A DNA stretch of 39,824 nucleotides from Coriobacteriaceae bacterium (GCA_902364975.1 CABJFQ010000018.1:1-39824), one strand, 5' to 3'; positions 1 to 7,586 are shown, counted from the stretch's first letter. Notes: generated from the letters alone by a model not told the origin. Made by a program: numbers and translations.

Positions 1-134
1 ATATATGGCGGCAGGCACCCGCCCCGCCCCCGAGGGCATCTCTCAAGCAAAAACTGTCGTTCGGTAAAGTCCGAGGTCAGTGGCGTTTTATAACGAGAAA
101 TTCAAAAAAGTTGAAAATCCATTACAAATTTGCG

Positions 135-163
135 TTGACTTTAGGTAACTAAAGTTTCATACT
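135..163 (+). promoter_or_regulatory. Putative sigma70-type promoter of the cstA leader
   Basis: TTGACT (135-140) and CATACT (158-163) are separated by exactly 17 bases, a good match to a housekeeping promoter. Transcription from here would produce a leader of about 235 nt before the cstA start codon. No other pair this good was seen upstream of cstA. The start point is inferred from sequence alone. Confidence 0.5.
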
Positions 164-181
164 CCTTTTCAACCACTGGGG

Positions 182-327
182 GATGTGAACACGCACGGAT
201 CGTTCACATCATGATTGAAGAGGATTTCTTAGACATGTTCACGCATCAGCTAAACATTATCAGCGTAGTAATTATCTGATGCGGGTTAGCACATACAGCT
301 AGCCCGTACGATAACGGGCGGCTGATG
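182..327 (+). promoter_or_regulatory. Structured cstA leader with competing stem-loops
   Basis: Several inverted repeats fill the leader: GATGTGAAC (182-190) with GTTCACATC (202-210); CGCATCAG (242-249) with CTGATGCG (276-283); CGGGTTAGC (282-290) with GCTAGCCCG (298-306, one G-U); and GCCCGT (302-307) with ACGGGC (314-319), extendable by CAGC (296-299) with GCTG (321-324). CATCAGC (244-250) could instead pair with GCTGATG (321-327). Several of these stems exclude each other, and the segment runs into a terminator at 331-369. This is the architecture of a cis-acting attenuator. The signal sensed is unknown. Confidence 0.5.
235..279 (+). CDS. Possible 14-codon leader peptide, rich in Ile/Val
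   Basis: A short frame opens with ATG at 235, about 11 nt after a purine-rich GAAGAGGA (217-224), and ends with TGA at 277-279. The peptide reads MFTHQLNIISVVII; half of its residues are Leu, Ile or Val, crowded at the 3' end. An in-frame upstream ATG at 211 would give 22 residues. The frame spans the stem 242-249/276-283, with the stop inside the 3' arm, as in amino-acid attenuators. It may be coincidental: the ribosome-binding site is modest and no regulator of this kind is established for cstA. Confidence 0.3.
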   Translation: MFTHQLNIISVVII

Positions 328-330
328 AAG

Positions 331-369
331 ATGAGGGCCGTCGAGCGCAACCGACGGCCCTCATTTTTT
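331..369 (+). terminator. Intrinsic terminator inside the cstA leader
   Basis: A perfect 13-bp stem (331-343 with 352-364), an 8-nt loop and a run of six T end 35 bases before the cstA start codon. It lies between the putative promoter and the gene, so it must be read through for cstA to be expressed unless another promoter exists in the next 35 bases. That placement favours an attenuation terminator over the end of an upstream gene. Confidence 0.75.
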
Positions 370-404
370 ATGTCTAGGAAGTTCTTTTTAGAGGAGGAAA
401 TGTA

Positions 405-2294
405 ATGAACGGAGTTTTGCTCATGGTTGTGGCCGCGGCGGTGCTCGCCTGTGGCTATCTGGGCTACGGCCGCTGGCTGGCCAACAAGTGGGGCGTTGAC
501 AAAGAGGCCCTCACGCCGGCCAAGCGCATGAAGGACGGCAAGAGCTTCTCGCCCGTCTCCGCCTTTACCGCGTTCTCGCACCAGTTCAGCTCGATCTGCG
601 GTGCTGGCCCTGTCACGGGTACGATCGTCGCCATGGCCTTTGGCTGGCTGCCCGTCGTGCTCTGGGTCCTCGTCGGCGGCATCTTCTTTGGCGCCGTCCA
701 CGACTTTGGTGCTCTGTACGCTTCGATGAAGAACAACGGCAAGTCCCTGGCCCAGCTCATCGAGAAATACATCGGCAAGACCGGCCGTCGCCTGTTCCTG
801 CTGTTCTGCTGGCTGTTCTGCATCATCGTCATCGCCGCTTTCACCGACATGGTCTGCAAGACGTTCATGTTCACCTCGGTCGTTGACGCTTCTGGCGCTG
901 CCACCGGTGCTATCGACTTCACCAAGTCCTATGCCGCCGGCTGCGCTGGTACCATCTCCATCCTGTTCACCTTCGTCGCTATCGCCTTTGGTTGGGCCCA
1001 GAAGAAGTTCAACCTCACCGGCGCTGCCGAGTTTGTCACTGGCGTGGTGCTCATGGTTCTCATGTTTGCCGTCGGCATGCAGTTCCCGGTCTACCTGGAC
1101 AAGTTCCAGTGGTTCGCCGTTGTCATGGTCTACCTGGTCTTTGCTGGCGCCATGCCCATCCAGATGCTCAAGACCCCTCGCGACTACCTCACTTCCATCA
1201 TGATGATCGTCATGATCGCCTGCGCTGTCCTCGGTATCGTCGTCCTGGGTGTTAACGGCCAGGCCACCATCACCGCTCCGGCCTTTACCGGCTTCTCCAG
1301 CGCTTCTGGCATGATGTTCCCGGTCCTGTTTGTTTCCGTTGCCTGCGGTGCCCTCTCCGGCTTCCACAGCCTCGTTTCTTCTGGTACCTCCTCCAAGCAG
1401 GTCGAGAAGGAGCAGGACGCCGTCAAGGTCGGTTATGGCGCCATGATCGTCGAGTCCTTCGTCGGCATCCTTGCCATCATCGTCGCCGGCATCATGTTCT
1501 CCGATATGAACACCGCCGGCACTGGTGCCCTCAACGCCGGCGTCGCTTCCACCCCGTTCCAGATCTTCGCCGCTGGTATCTCCCGCGGTATGCAGGCCTT
1601 CGGTGTTGACGGCACGCTCGCTACCGTCTTCATGACTATGAACGTCTCCGCTCTGGCCCTGACCTCGCTCGACGCCGTCGCCCGCATCGCCCGCACCTCG
1701 TTCTCCGAGTTCTTTGCCCAGACCAACGATGCTCTGGCCATCGAGTCCAAGGCCGGCTATATGAAGGTCCTCGGCAACCCCTGGTTCGCCACGGTCGTTA
1801 CCCTGCTTCCCGGTCTCGCCCTCGCTTTTGGTGGCTATGCCAACATCTGGCCGCTCTTTGGTGCTTCCAACCAGCTGCTCGGCGGTATGACCATGATCAC
1901 CCTCGCCGTGTTCTGCAAGTGCACCGGTCGCAAGGGCTGGATGCTCTACGTGCCCGTCGCCTTCCTGCTCTGCTGCACCTTCACCTCGCTGGTCCAGAGC
2001 GCCATGGGCTGCATGACCGCCGTCCAGGCCTACGGTTTCTTCGGTACCATCCCGGCTACCGCCACCACGGCCGCCGTCTCCGTCGCCGCCACCAAGGGCC
2101 TGCAGCTCGTCTTTGCCGTCCTGCTGATGGTCCTGGGCCTCATCGTCGCCGTCAACTGCCTCAAGGAGTTCTTCGGCAAGGAGGCTGGCTCCATGCCTGA
2201 TGAGGAGCCCGAGTGGTCCGAGATGGGCAAGGCCGAGTACGGTCGCGCCGCTGCCGCTGAAGCTCCTGCCGACGCCGAGGCCGCTAAGGCCTAG
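405..2294 (+). CDS. cstA: CstA-family carbon-starvation membrane transporter
   Basis: A 629-residue polytopic inner-membrane protein of the CstA family, whose characterised members carry peptides or pyruvate. The N-terminal half has the family's conserved stretch around residues 45-75 (SPVSAFTAFSHQFSSICGAG), followed by many hydrophobic segments through about residue 590. It ends in a soluble acidic, Ala-rich tail (EEPEWSEMGKAEYG and beyond). It is somewhat shorter than the E. coli protein of about 700 residues. The start is fixed by GAGGAGG at 391-397, eight bases before ATG. It is monocistronic: a leader terminator precedes it and a strong terminator follows at 2335. No small YbdD-type partner gene follows. 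The substrate cannot be told from sequence. Confidence 0.93.
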   Translation: MNGVLLMVVAAAVLACGYLGYGRWLANKWGVDKEALTPAKRMKDGKSFSPVSAFTAFSHQFSSICGAGPVTGTIVAMAFGWLPVVLWVLVGGIFFGAVHDFGALYASMKNNGKSLAQLIEKYIGKTGRRLFLLFCWLFCIIVIAAFTDMVCKTFMFTSVVDASGAATGAIDFTKSYAAGCAGTISILFTFVAIAFGWAQKKFNLTGAAEFVTGVVLMVLMFAVGMQFPVYLDKFQWFAVVMVYLVFAGAMPIQMLKTPRDYLTSIMMIVMIACAVLGIVVLGVNGQATITAPAFTGFSSASGMMFPVLFVSVACGALSGFHSLVSSGTSSKQVEKEQDAVKVGYGAMIVESFVGILAIIVAGIMFSDMNTAGTGALNAGVASTPFQIFAAGISRGMQAFGVDGTLATVFMTMNVSALALTSLDAVARIARTSFSEFFAQTNDALAIESKAGYMKVLGNPWFATVVTLLPGLALAFGGYANIWPLFGASNQLLGGMTMITLAVFCKCTGRKGWMLYVPVAFLLCCTFTSLVQSAMGCMTAVQAYGFFGTIPATATTAAVSVAATKGLQLVFAVLLMVLGLIVAVNCLKEFFGKEAGSMPDEEPEWSEMGKAEYGRAAAAEAPADAEAAKA

Positions 2295-2334
2295 TCGGTC
2301 GGACGGGTTGAATCTCCCGTCTATTTGACTCGGA

Positions 2335-2375
2335 AAGACCGGGTCCGCAATCAAGCGGACCCGGTCTTTTTTCTT
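2335..2375 (+). terminator. cstA terminator
   Basis: A 14-bp perfect stem (2335-2348 with 2355-2368), a 6-nt loop and a T-rich tail. A weaker hairpin, GACGGG (2302-2307) with CCCGTC (2316-2321), precedes it. Because the terminator covers the apparent 5' extension of the next gene, that extension is unlikely to be translated. Confidence 0.9.
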
Positions 2376-2477
2376 GTGAGAACAGGTGGTGCAAGGGCGT
2401 TCTCGCAGATGTTTTGCGTGGATAGGCTCGTGCGTTGTACCATATGGACGTATATGTGTGCATATGAAAGGGGCCCC

Positions 2478-4652
2478 GTGGCCAAGACGGTATATTCCGA
2501 TAATCAAAACAATGTCGATGCCCTGGCTGAGCGTCTGAGCAGCCAGACGTCGCTTTCTGCCGAGCGCGCCAAGCTGGTTGCCTACGACCTGCTCTGCCGC
2601 AAGGCGCTCAAGATTAAGTCGAGCGCGCTGGCGCAGATTTTCCGCTCCGTCGATAAGGAGTGCGACACCAAGGCGATGCGCGATGAGCTTATCGCGGCAA
2701 ATATCGTGACCAAGATCGAGGGTAGTGGCATTAACGGGCGCCCGGCGTTCTATACCATCAATGCCGAGATCCGCGATGCCCAGGAGCAACCTGCCGAGTC
2801 CGTCGAAGATTTTGTCGTCGAGGATTCCGCTGACGTGCCTGCTGTGGAAGAAGTTGCTCCGCGTGAGCATGTCGATACCGATGAGTTGCTCGATGAGAAC
2901 GTTGTGCGTGCCTTTACGGCCAAGGCAGGACGCGGCGGTTTTGGCGGGGGAGGCAAGCGCGATGCACAGCGCCGCGCCCAGCAGGAGCGCTTCCGTCGCG
3001 CCGTTGCTCGAAAGGGTGAGACGGATGCCGAGGCTGTTGAGACCGAGGTTGCTGCCGAGTCGCAGAAGCCCGCGAAGGAGCAAAAGCCCGTGGAGGCCCA
3101 AGAGCCCAAGCGCCGCCGCGGTGCTCACTTTAAGGCTGCACAGCAGGGTGCCGCGCGTGAGGTCGAAGAGTCTTCTGAGGTTGCAGACGATGTTGAGGAG
3201 TCTGCCAAGAAGGCTCCGGGTTCGTGTCGTCCCGGCCGCGGTTTTGCGGGACGCGCGTATCCCGTAAAGCGTCAGGAGAAGGGCGAGTCGGTTTCGACCA
3301 CCCAGGACGAGAAGGCCGTTGAGCCGGCGGCTCGCGAGCAAAAGCCTGTTGAGCCGCAGCTTGAGGCTGATGCCGAGGCCAAGGGCCAGCAGCCTACTGA
3401 TGAGCAGACGGAGCGGGGCGCGTCGAGCAAGCCTCGCCGCCGTCGCCATCGTGGGGGCCGCAGTTCCCATGCCGAGACTGCAGCCGAGAGGACCACGCCG
3501 CAGGACGAGGATGCGAAGGCCGAGGTTTCTTCGGGGCAGCCTAAGCGCCAGCCGGCGAAGGAGAGCAAGTCCGATCGTCCGCAGAAGCAGGCGTCTATGC
3601 CGAAGCGCGAGCGCAATTCCCAAGGCGATTCTAAACGCAAGTCTCAGAAGAAGCCGGAGTCTTCCGCAGCAGGTACTGCTGCCCAGCAGCCCAAGTCGGC
3701 CGTTCGCGGTGAGGTATCGGCGTTCGCCCTTGCCCGCGTTTTAGGCAGGCAGCTGCTCAAGGTTGTCCCTACGCCTACGGCGCTCTCTAAGATCAAGGAG
3801 CAGCAGACACAGATCGTAAAGGTCGAGGGCAAGGACGGCAAAAAGGCTCCGCAGCGCACTCAGCACAACGAGATGTCCAACCGCAAGATTGCCGAGGAAA
3901 TCGCAATCATCCAGGCTTGGATCGAGCAGAACCGAGGTGCCGATACGCCGGTTGCCTCGCGCCGCCAGCGTGCCTACCAGATCTTTAACGACGAGAAGGC
4001 TTTTGACGGCAAGCACGGTGAGCGCCTGATAAGGCGCATGACCGAAAAGGGCATCAGCATGCAGGCGATCAAGGTCGCCCCCAATCGCCCCGTGCACTTT
4101 ACGGGCTTCTTTACGCTGGGCGCCGACAAGCCGTTCATTATGGTCGAAAACCTGGACACCTACGACGAGATCGTCAAGCTGCTGCGTGGCCGCAAGCACG
4201 CCAAGCTCTTTGGCATCAAGGTGGGCGGCGTGATTTTTGGCGGCGGATGCAAGGCGAGCGTCTCGCATGCCCTGGACGATTATCTGGCCGAGATTGGCTA
4301 TCGCTTTAACTACGTCTACTACGTGGGCGATATCGACCGCGAGGGCGCGCGCATCGTCGAGCAGGCTCGCAATGCCAATGTGGTTGAGATTCGCCTGCAT
4401 GCTGGCATGTACCGCGCCATGCTCGCCGAGCACAAGCGTCGCGTGAAGGCCGGCGGAGAGTGCGAGCCCGCGGCTGCCAACCAGGGCGTGCCGCAGAACT
4501 TGGCGGCGACGATCAAGGATCTGCCCATGGTCACGCGTGTGCAGTTCCGCAACGTGCTACGTGAAGGCGGGCGCATTCCGCAGGAGATTCTGATGACCGC
4601 TGACTATCGGGATGGCGACTCGGGAAGCTTCGACCGCATGCTAAACAACTAA
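2478..4652 (+). CDS. Orphan JetD-like (DUF2220/Toprim) protein with winged-helix-like N-terminus and long basic linker
   Basis: 724 residues from GTG at 2478, behind GAAAGGGG (2466-2473); an in-frame ATG at 2454 is possible, and anything further upstream runs into the cstA terminator. Residues about 1-95 look like a small helical, perhaps winged-helix, domain (AKLVAYDLLCRKALKIKSSA onward). Residues about 100-440 are low-complexity, rich in Glu, Lys, Ala and Arg, with a Gly-rich patch (GRGGFGGGGKR) and Arg clusters, and are presumably disordered and nucleic-acid-binding. Residues about 480-724 resemble the JetD C-terminal domain: RRQRAYQIFNDEKAF, then a Toprim pattern with Glu557 in VEN and Asp618/Asp620 in GDIDREG. 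JetD is the nuclease subunit of the Wadjet plasmid-defence system, but no JetA, B or C genes lie nearby. Assignment is by motif reading only. The gene is flanked by repeats downstream. Confidence 0.7.
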   Translation: MAKTVYSDNQNNVDALAERLSSQTSLSAERAKLVAYDLLCRKALKIKSSALAQIFRSVDKECDTKAMRDELIAANIVTKIEGSGINGRPAFYTINAEIRDAQEQPAESVEDFVVEDSADVPAVEEVAPREHVDTDELLDENVVRAFTAKAGRGGFGGGGKRDAQRRAQQERFRRAVARKGETDAEAVETEVAAESQKPAKEQKPVEAQEPKRRRGAHFKAAQQGAAREVEESSEVADDVEESAKKAPGSCRPGRGFAGRAYPVKRQEKGESVSTTQDEKAVEPAAREQKPVEPQLEADAEAKGQQPTDEQTERGASSKPRRRRHRGGRSSHAETAAERTTPQDEDAKAEVSSGQPKRQPAKESKSDRPQKQASMPKRERNSQGDSKRKSQKKPESSAAGTAAQQPKSAVRGEVSAFALARVLGRQLLKVVPTPTALSKIKEQQTQIVKVEGKDGKKAPQRTQHNEMSNRKIAEEIAIIQAWIEQNRGADTPVASRRQRAYQIFNDEKAFDGKHGERLIRRMTEKGISMQAIKVAPNRPVHFTGFFTLGADKPFIMVENLDTYDEIVKLLRGRKHAKLFGIKVGGVIFGGGCKASVSHALDDYLAEIGYRFNYVYYVGDIDREGARIVEQARNANVVEIRLHAGMYRAMLAEHKRRVKAGGECEPAAANQGVPQNLAATIKDLPMVTRVQFRNVLREGGRIPQEILMTADYRDGDSGSFDRMLNN

Positions 4653-4703
4653 ATTCCGCTCTCCCGGGGCCTGTCGTGGCTTGGCCGTTGCATGCGGCTC
4701 GCT

Positions 4704-4736
4704 TTTCGGAACGGGGCTGACGGACACGTTCCGAAA
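4704..4736. repeat. Palindromic hairpin after the JetD-like gene
   Basis: TTTCGGAACG (4704-4713) and CGTTCCGAAA (4727-4736) form a perfect 10-bp stem with a 13-nt loop, 50 bases after the stop codon. No T-run follows, so it may be a repeat or a weak terminator. Confidence 0.5.
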
Positions 4737-4774
4737 TCTACCACCGTCGCTGTGCAGGGTGTCTATAAAGAGCC

Positions 4775-5004
4775 GTGGCCAAAAAACATCAAATATGAGT
4801 ACTGATACTCTTTTAGTAGCAGTAATTTTGACCACATTTAAGGTGATTTGACGTGTCGATCGAGCAGATAAGCTGCCGTATCTCCTCAAGTGTTCATTAA
4901 AGGAAGACCTTGATGCGAATAAATCTCATTAAGATCTTCTTTTATTAACGAAAATAATGTAGCTACAACGGTGACAGTACTCATATTTGCCGTTTTTTGG
5001 CCAC
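4775..5004. repeat. MITE-like element with 30-bp terminal inverted repeats
   Basis: The 30 bases at 4775-4804 are repeated in inverse orientation at 4975-5004 with 28 matches of 30. Both outer ends begin GTGGCCAAAAAA and run inward to an ATATGAGTACTG end. The 170-bp interior is AT-rich compared with its surroundings and has no convincing gene. No clear target-site duplication was seen. Size and structure fit a miniature inverted-repeat element or a large REP-type sequence. Confidence 0.7.
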
Positions 5005-5039
5005 AGTCCTTCGGAGGGTCCTCGAAAATAGTCCCGAGC

Positions 5040-5094
5040 CGGCACTTGGGGACGTTCCTATAATGCCGGCACTTAGGAGCGTCCCCAAGTGCCG
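5040..5094. repeat. REP-like palindrome with an extra half-copy in the loop
   Basis: CGGCACTTGGGGACG (5040-5054) pairs perfectly with 5080-5094, and the stem extends inward to 21 bp with one G-U (5055-5060 with 5074-5079). The loop contains a second partial copy of the arm (GCCGGCACTTAGGA, 5065-5078). The layout of arm, partial copy and inverted arm is the same as in the unrelated-sequence repeat at 35797-35862, suggesting a common class such as REPs of RAYT transposases. No RAYT gene is in the window. Confidence 0.7.
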
Positions 5095-5112
5095 ACACCG
5101 CGTCTGCCTGCG

Positions 5113-5351
5113 GCGGCCGCGCCCCGCTGCATCGCTCCGCACCCTTGCGGGTTCGAATCCCTCCGCTTGGCGGCGTTGGCTCGATTTGCTTGACGTGAGG
5201 GGCTCTTGGCTGGTGTGGGACGGAGGGATTCCGCGTCCGCCTGGTCGGCGGCCGCGCCCCGCTGCGTCGCTTCGCTCCTTGCGTGCTGCGCTGGAAAACG
5301 CTTCGCGTTTCCTCAGCTCCGCACCCTTGCGGGTTCGAATTCCTCCGCTTG
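5113..5351. repeat. Direct repeats carrying tRNA 3'-end-like fragments
   Basis: GGCGGCCGCGCCCCGCTGC occurs at about 5113 and again at about 5244. Each copy is followed by CACCCTTGCGGGTTCGAAT and a CCTCCGCTTG end (near 5138-5170 and 5324-5351). The GGGTTCGAATCCCTCC core is a tRNA T-arm on the plus strand, but no complete cloverleaf surrounds it. Between the copies, GGGACGGAGGGATTC at 5217-5231 repeats 15 bases of the 3' end of the neighbouring tRNA-Gln (5408-5422). The patch looks like tRNA-derived debris or old attachment-site fragments. Confidence 0.5.
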
Positions 5352-5361
5352 CCCACAAGAA

Positions 5362-5393
5362 AGCGCCCTGGGCCGTTATGGGCTTAGGGCGCT
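5362..5393 (-). terminator. Terminator of tRNA-Gln
   Basis: AGCGCCCT (5362-5369) pairs with AGGGCGCT (5386-5393). Read on the minus strand it lies about 10 bases after the tRNA 3' end and is followed by TTTCTTG. It also has a short T-run on the plus strand. Confidence 0.65.
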
Positions 5394-5402
5394 CAGTTTT
5401 AA

Positions 5403-5477
5403 TGGCTGGGACGGAGGGATTCGAACCCCCAACAGCCGGCACCAAAAACCGGAGTTCTACCGTTGAACTACGTCCCA
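5403..5477 (-). tRNA. tRNA-Gln (anticodon UUG)
   Basis: The minus-strand sequence folds as a standard cloverleaf: acceptor TGGGACG with CGTCCCA; a D-arm containing GTTCAACGGTAGAAC; anticodon stem CCGGT/GCCGG around loop TTTTGGT, giving anticodon TTG; and T-arm GGGGG-TTCGAAT-CCCTC. The CCA end is encoded (TGG at 5403-5405 on the plus strand). A terminator-like hairpin follows downstream. Confidence 0.95.
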
Positions 5478-5515
5478 ATGTGTGGTGTTGCCCAAAAGCA
5501 ACTCGTCTAGTTTAC

Positions 5516-6421
5516 CTAATCTGCGAGGGCATCGCAAACGCCGTCGAGTAGACGTACGGCGAGCGTCTGCGCGTCGCTGGCCGTGAAGGTGCCGTTGTAG
5601 CGCGTCATGCCCGTGAGCTCAATGCGAATGCGAGCCGGCTTCTGCTGCGCGGCGACATTGGCGGTGCGGATGCGCTGGGCCAGGTTGTGGCACTCGGCGA
5701 GGGCAATCGTGGCGCGTGGCGCGGCGTCGGCGGGCAGCTCGTCGCTTGCGATCTCGAGCACCAGGTCAACGTCGGTTGGGACCTCGGAGTCGCAGAGCAT
5801 CATGCCGCTGTTGTCGGTCGTTGCCGTGGCGATGTTCCACATGCGCGAAGCAACGCTGCGTGCGATGGGGTCCTCGCCGATAACGGCGATCTGGAAGCGC
5901 TCGAGCACGTTGGCGGCGCGAGCAAAACCGATGCGGGACTCGGCTTCGGTGACCGAGGGCTTGCCCTCCCACACATGGTGCAGGCGGTTGATGTAGGCGT
6001 AGGTGTCCTGGAAGGCCATGCCGTCGGCAAACAGGCCGACATTTTCCTGGAACTGCTGCAGGGCGGCCTCGGTATGCGGACCAAAGTAGCCGTCGTCTTC
6101 GCCACAGGCAAAGCCCAAAACGTTGAGAGCGCGCTGCAGGGCCTGCACATCGGCGCCATGGAAATTGGGCATGCGCAGATACAGGGTGCGGTCGCCCAGC
6201 TTATACGAGGCGTCGACCAGGGCGCTCCAACAGGGGATATCGACGGCATGACCGGCAGCAAGGCCGCTGTCGAGCCTGAAGGTGCTGACGGCCTGCTCGG
6301 TGGTGGTGCCAAAGCGCTTGTCGACAACCTCGGCGTCATCGATTGTATAGCCGAGCTGCAGAAGGCGGGACTGGACGTCCTCGACGGCTGCTCCCTGCAT
6401 GCCCGTGGTAATAGGTTCCAT
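5516..6421 (-). CDS. Protein with two peptidoglycan-binding domains
   Basis: 301 residues, no signal peptide seen. Two PG_binding_1-type repeats are visible: residues about 8-70 (GAAVEDVQSRLLQLGY and RFGTTTEQAVSTFR) and about 88-150 (GADVQALQRALNVLGF and YFGPHTEAALQQFQ). Residues 155-301 are of unknown fold. They might be a degenerate amidase-like domain, but I see no zinc-binding His/Glu set. The ATG is preceded by AAAGGGG at good spacing. It lies downstream of the polyprenyl synthase gene on the same strand with a 140-bp gap. A role in cell-wall attachment or sensing is inferred only from the repeats, and the absence of an export signal is odd for such a protein. Confidence 0.75.
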   Translation of the reverse strand: MEPITTGMQGAAVEDVQSRLLQLGYTIDDAEVVDKRFGTTTEQAVSTFRLDSGLAAGHAVDIPCWSALVDASYKLGDRTLYLRMPNFHGADVQALQRALNVLGFACGEDDGYFGPHTEAALQQFQENVGLFADGMAFQDTYAYINRLHHVWEGKPSVTEAESRIGFARAANVLERFQIAVIGEDPIARSVASRMWNIATATTDNSGMMLCDSEVPTDVDLVLEIASDELPADAAPRATIALAECHNLAQRIRTANVAAQQKPARIRIELTGMTRYNGTFTASDAQTLAVRLLDGVCDALAD

Positions 6422-6560
6422 GAACGAACCCCTTTCGGCGTACCATTCGTACTATTTTGAGCGTGTGTCGGATAGACAACGCGAGACAATTTATAAACAT
6501 GCACTCAATAGTGTAGCAACTTGTACCCAAACTCGCTGCCCACAGGTTTTATGACCCCCG

Positions 6561-7586
6561 CTAGTTAAGACGCTCCACAAAGAAATCTGCCATTGAGAGG
6601 AAGAGCTCGCGCGCATGCGGGTCGAGCTCGACGCCTTCGATAGCGGCCTTGGCCTTAGCGGTCAGGTCGAGCGCATAGGTGTGGGCGTAATCGATGGAGC
6701 CGGTCTCCTGGAAGATCTCCACGGCGCGTGCGAGCTGCGCAGGGTCCTCGGTGCCCGAGGAAAGGATTGCCTCGATCTCGTCGTGATAGCGCTCGTCTGA
6801 CAGGGCATGCACGGCAACGAGGGTGCGCTTGCCCTCGGTGATATCGGTGCGGAAGTCCTTGTTGGCGGCCTCCTTGGTGCCGATCAAGTTGAGCAGGTCG
6901 TCTTGAATCTGGAAGGCAAGGCCCGTGTGCAGCCCAAAGGCGCGCAGTGCCTCAATCTGCTCTTCGCTGCCGCCGCCGATAATGGCTCCGGCGGCAAGCG
7001 GCGTCGCTCCGCTGTAGTACGCGGTCTTGTGCGTCGCCATGTCCAGATAATCGTCGACCGAAATGTCAAAGCGCTCGTCGCGGACCCAGCCCAGGTCGAG
7101 CGCTTGGCCCTCGATGGTACGGACGATCATCTCGGTAAGCTCGTGGAGCACGTGAAGCTTCACGTCTGCGTTGAGTGTGGGGTCGTCGAGAACCGTCTTG
7201 GTGACCATGGTGAGCGCCAGGTCACCGCAGTTGATGGCAAGACCGGTGCCCTCGGTAAGGTGCATGCAGGGCTTGCCGCGACGAATCTGCCCGTTGTCGG
7301 CGATGTCGTCGTGGATGAGTGCGCCCGACTGAAAGTGCTCGATGGCCGCCGCTGCGCTGCGGGCGCTCTCAAAGCTGCCGCCTACCGCAGTGGCGGCGAG
7401 CATGCAGATGAGCGGGCGGTGGCGCTTGCCAGCGTTTGCCGTAAATGCCGAGAGCGGGGTATACAGGTAGCGCTCGATATCGGCGGAAGTCGCCTGTCCG
7501 TCAAAGAACGTGGCCAGATAGTCGTTAATCTGGTCAAAGTGCTGGGCTAAAAAGCTGGTAAACGGACTGGACACGGGTTCTCGCAT
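6561..7586 (-). CDS. Polyprenyl diphosphate synthase (trans-isoprenyl)
   Basis: 341 residues of the trans-polyprenyl synthetase family, which condense isopentenyl diphosphate onto an allylic diphosphate to make quinone or carrier-lipid side chains. The first aspartate-rich motif is HDDIADNGQIRRGKP. The second is FQIQDDLLNL, where the usual last Asp of DDxxD is Asn, a variant also known in GGPP synthases. GKRHRPLICML near the N-terminus and DFRTDITEGKRT near residue 240 match the substrate-binding segments. Chain length cannot be assigned. The gene follows the PTS fusion gene by 115 bp on the same strand, with no obvious terminator between them. Confidence 0.9.
   Translation of the reverse strand: MREPVSSPFTSFLAQHFDQINDYLATFFDGQATSADIERYLYTPLSAFTANAGKRHRPLICMLAATAVGGSFESARSAAAAIEHFQSGALIHDDIADNGQIRRGKPCMHLTEGTGLAINCGDLALTMVTKTVLDDPTLNADVKLHVLHELTEMIVRTIEGQALDLGWVRDERFDISVDDYLDMATHKTAYYSGATPLAAGAIIGGGSEEQIEALRAFGLHTGLAFQIQDDLLNLIGTKEAANKDFRTDITEGKRTLVAVHALSDERYHDEIEAILSSGTEDPAQLARAVEIFQETGSIDYAHTYALDLTAKAKAAIEGVELDPHARELFLSMADFFVERLN

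Noticed and set aside
2325..2477. Longer N-terminus for the JetD-like protein
   Set aside because: The extension would be translated through the cstA terminator hairpin. Good ribosome-binding sequence occurs only before 2478, or weakly before 2454.
246..3623. Uninterrupted minus-strand reading frame of over 1100 codons opposite cstA and the JetD-like gene
   Set aside because: It is antisense to two well-supported genes and spans both terminators. Its translation is repetitive Leu/Arg/Gly/Glu/Asp typical of mirror frames of high-GC codon use, with no recognisable domain.
5138..5351. Possible extra tRNA genes on the plus strand at the two GGGTTCGAAT sites
   Set aside because: Only a T-arm-like segment is present; no acceptor, D or anticodon arms can be folded around either site.
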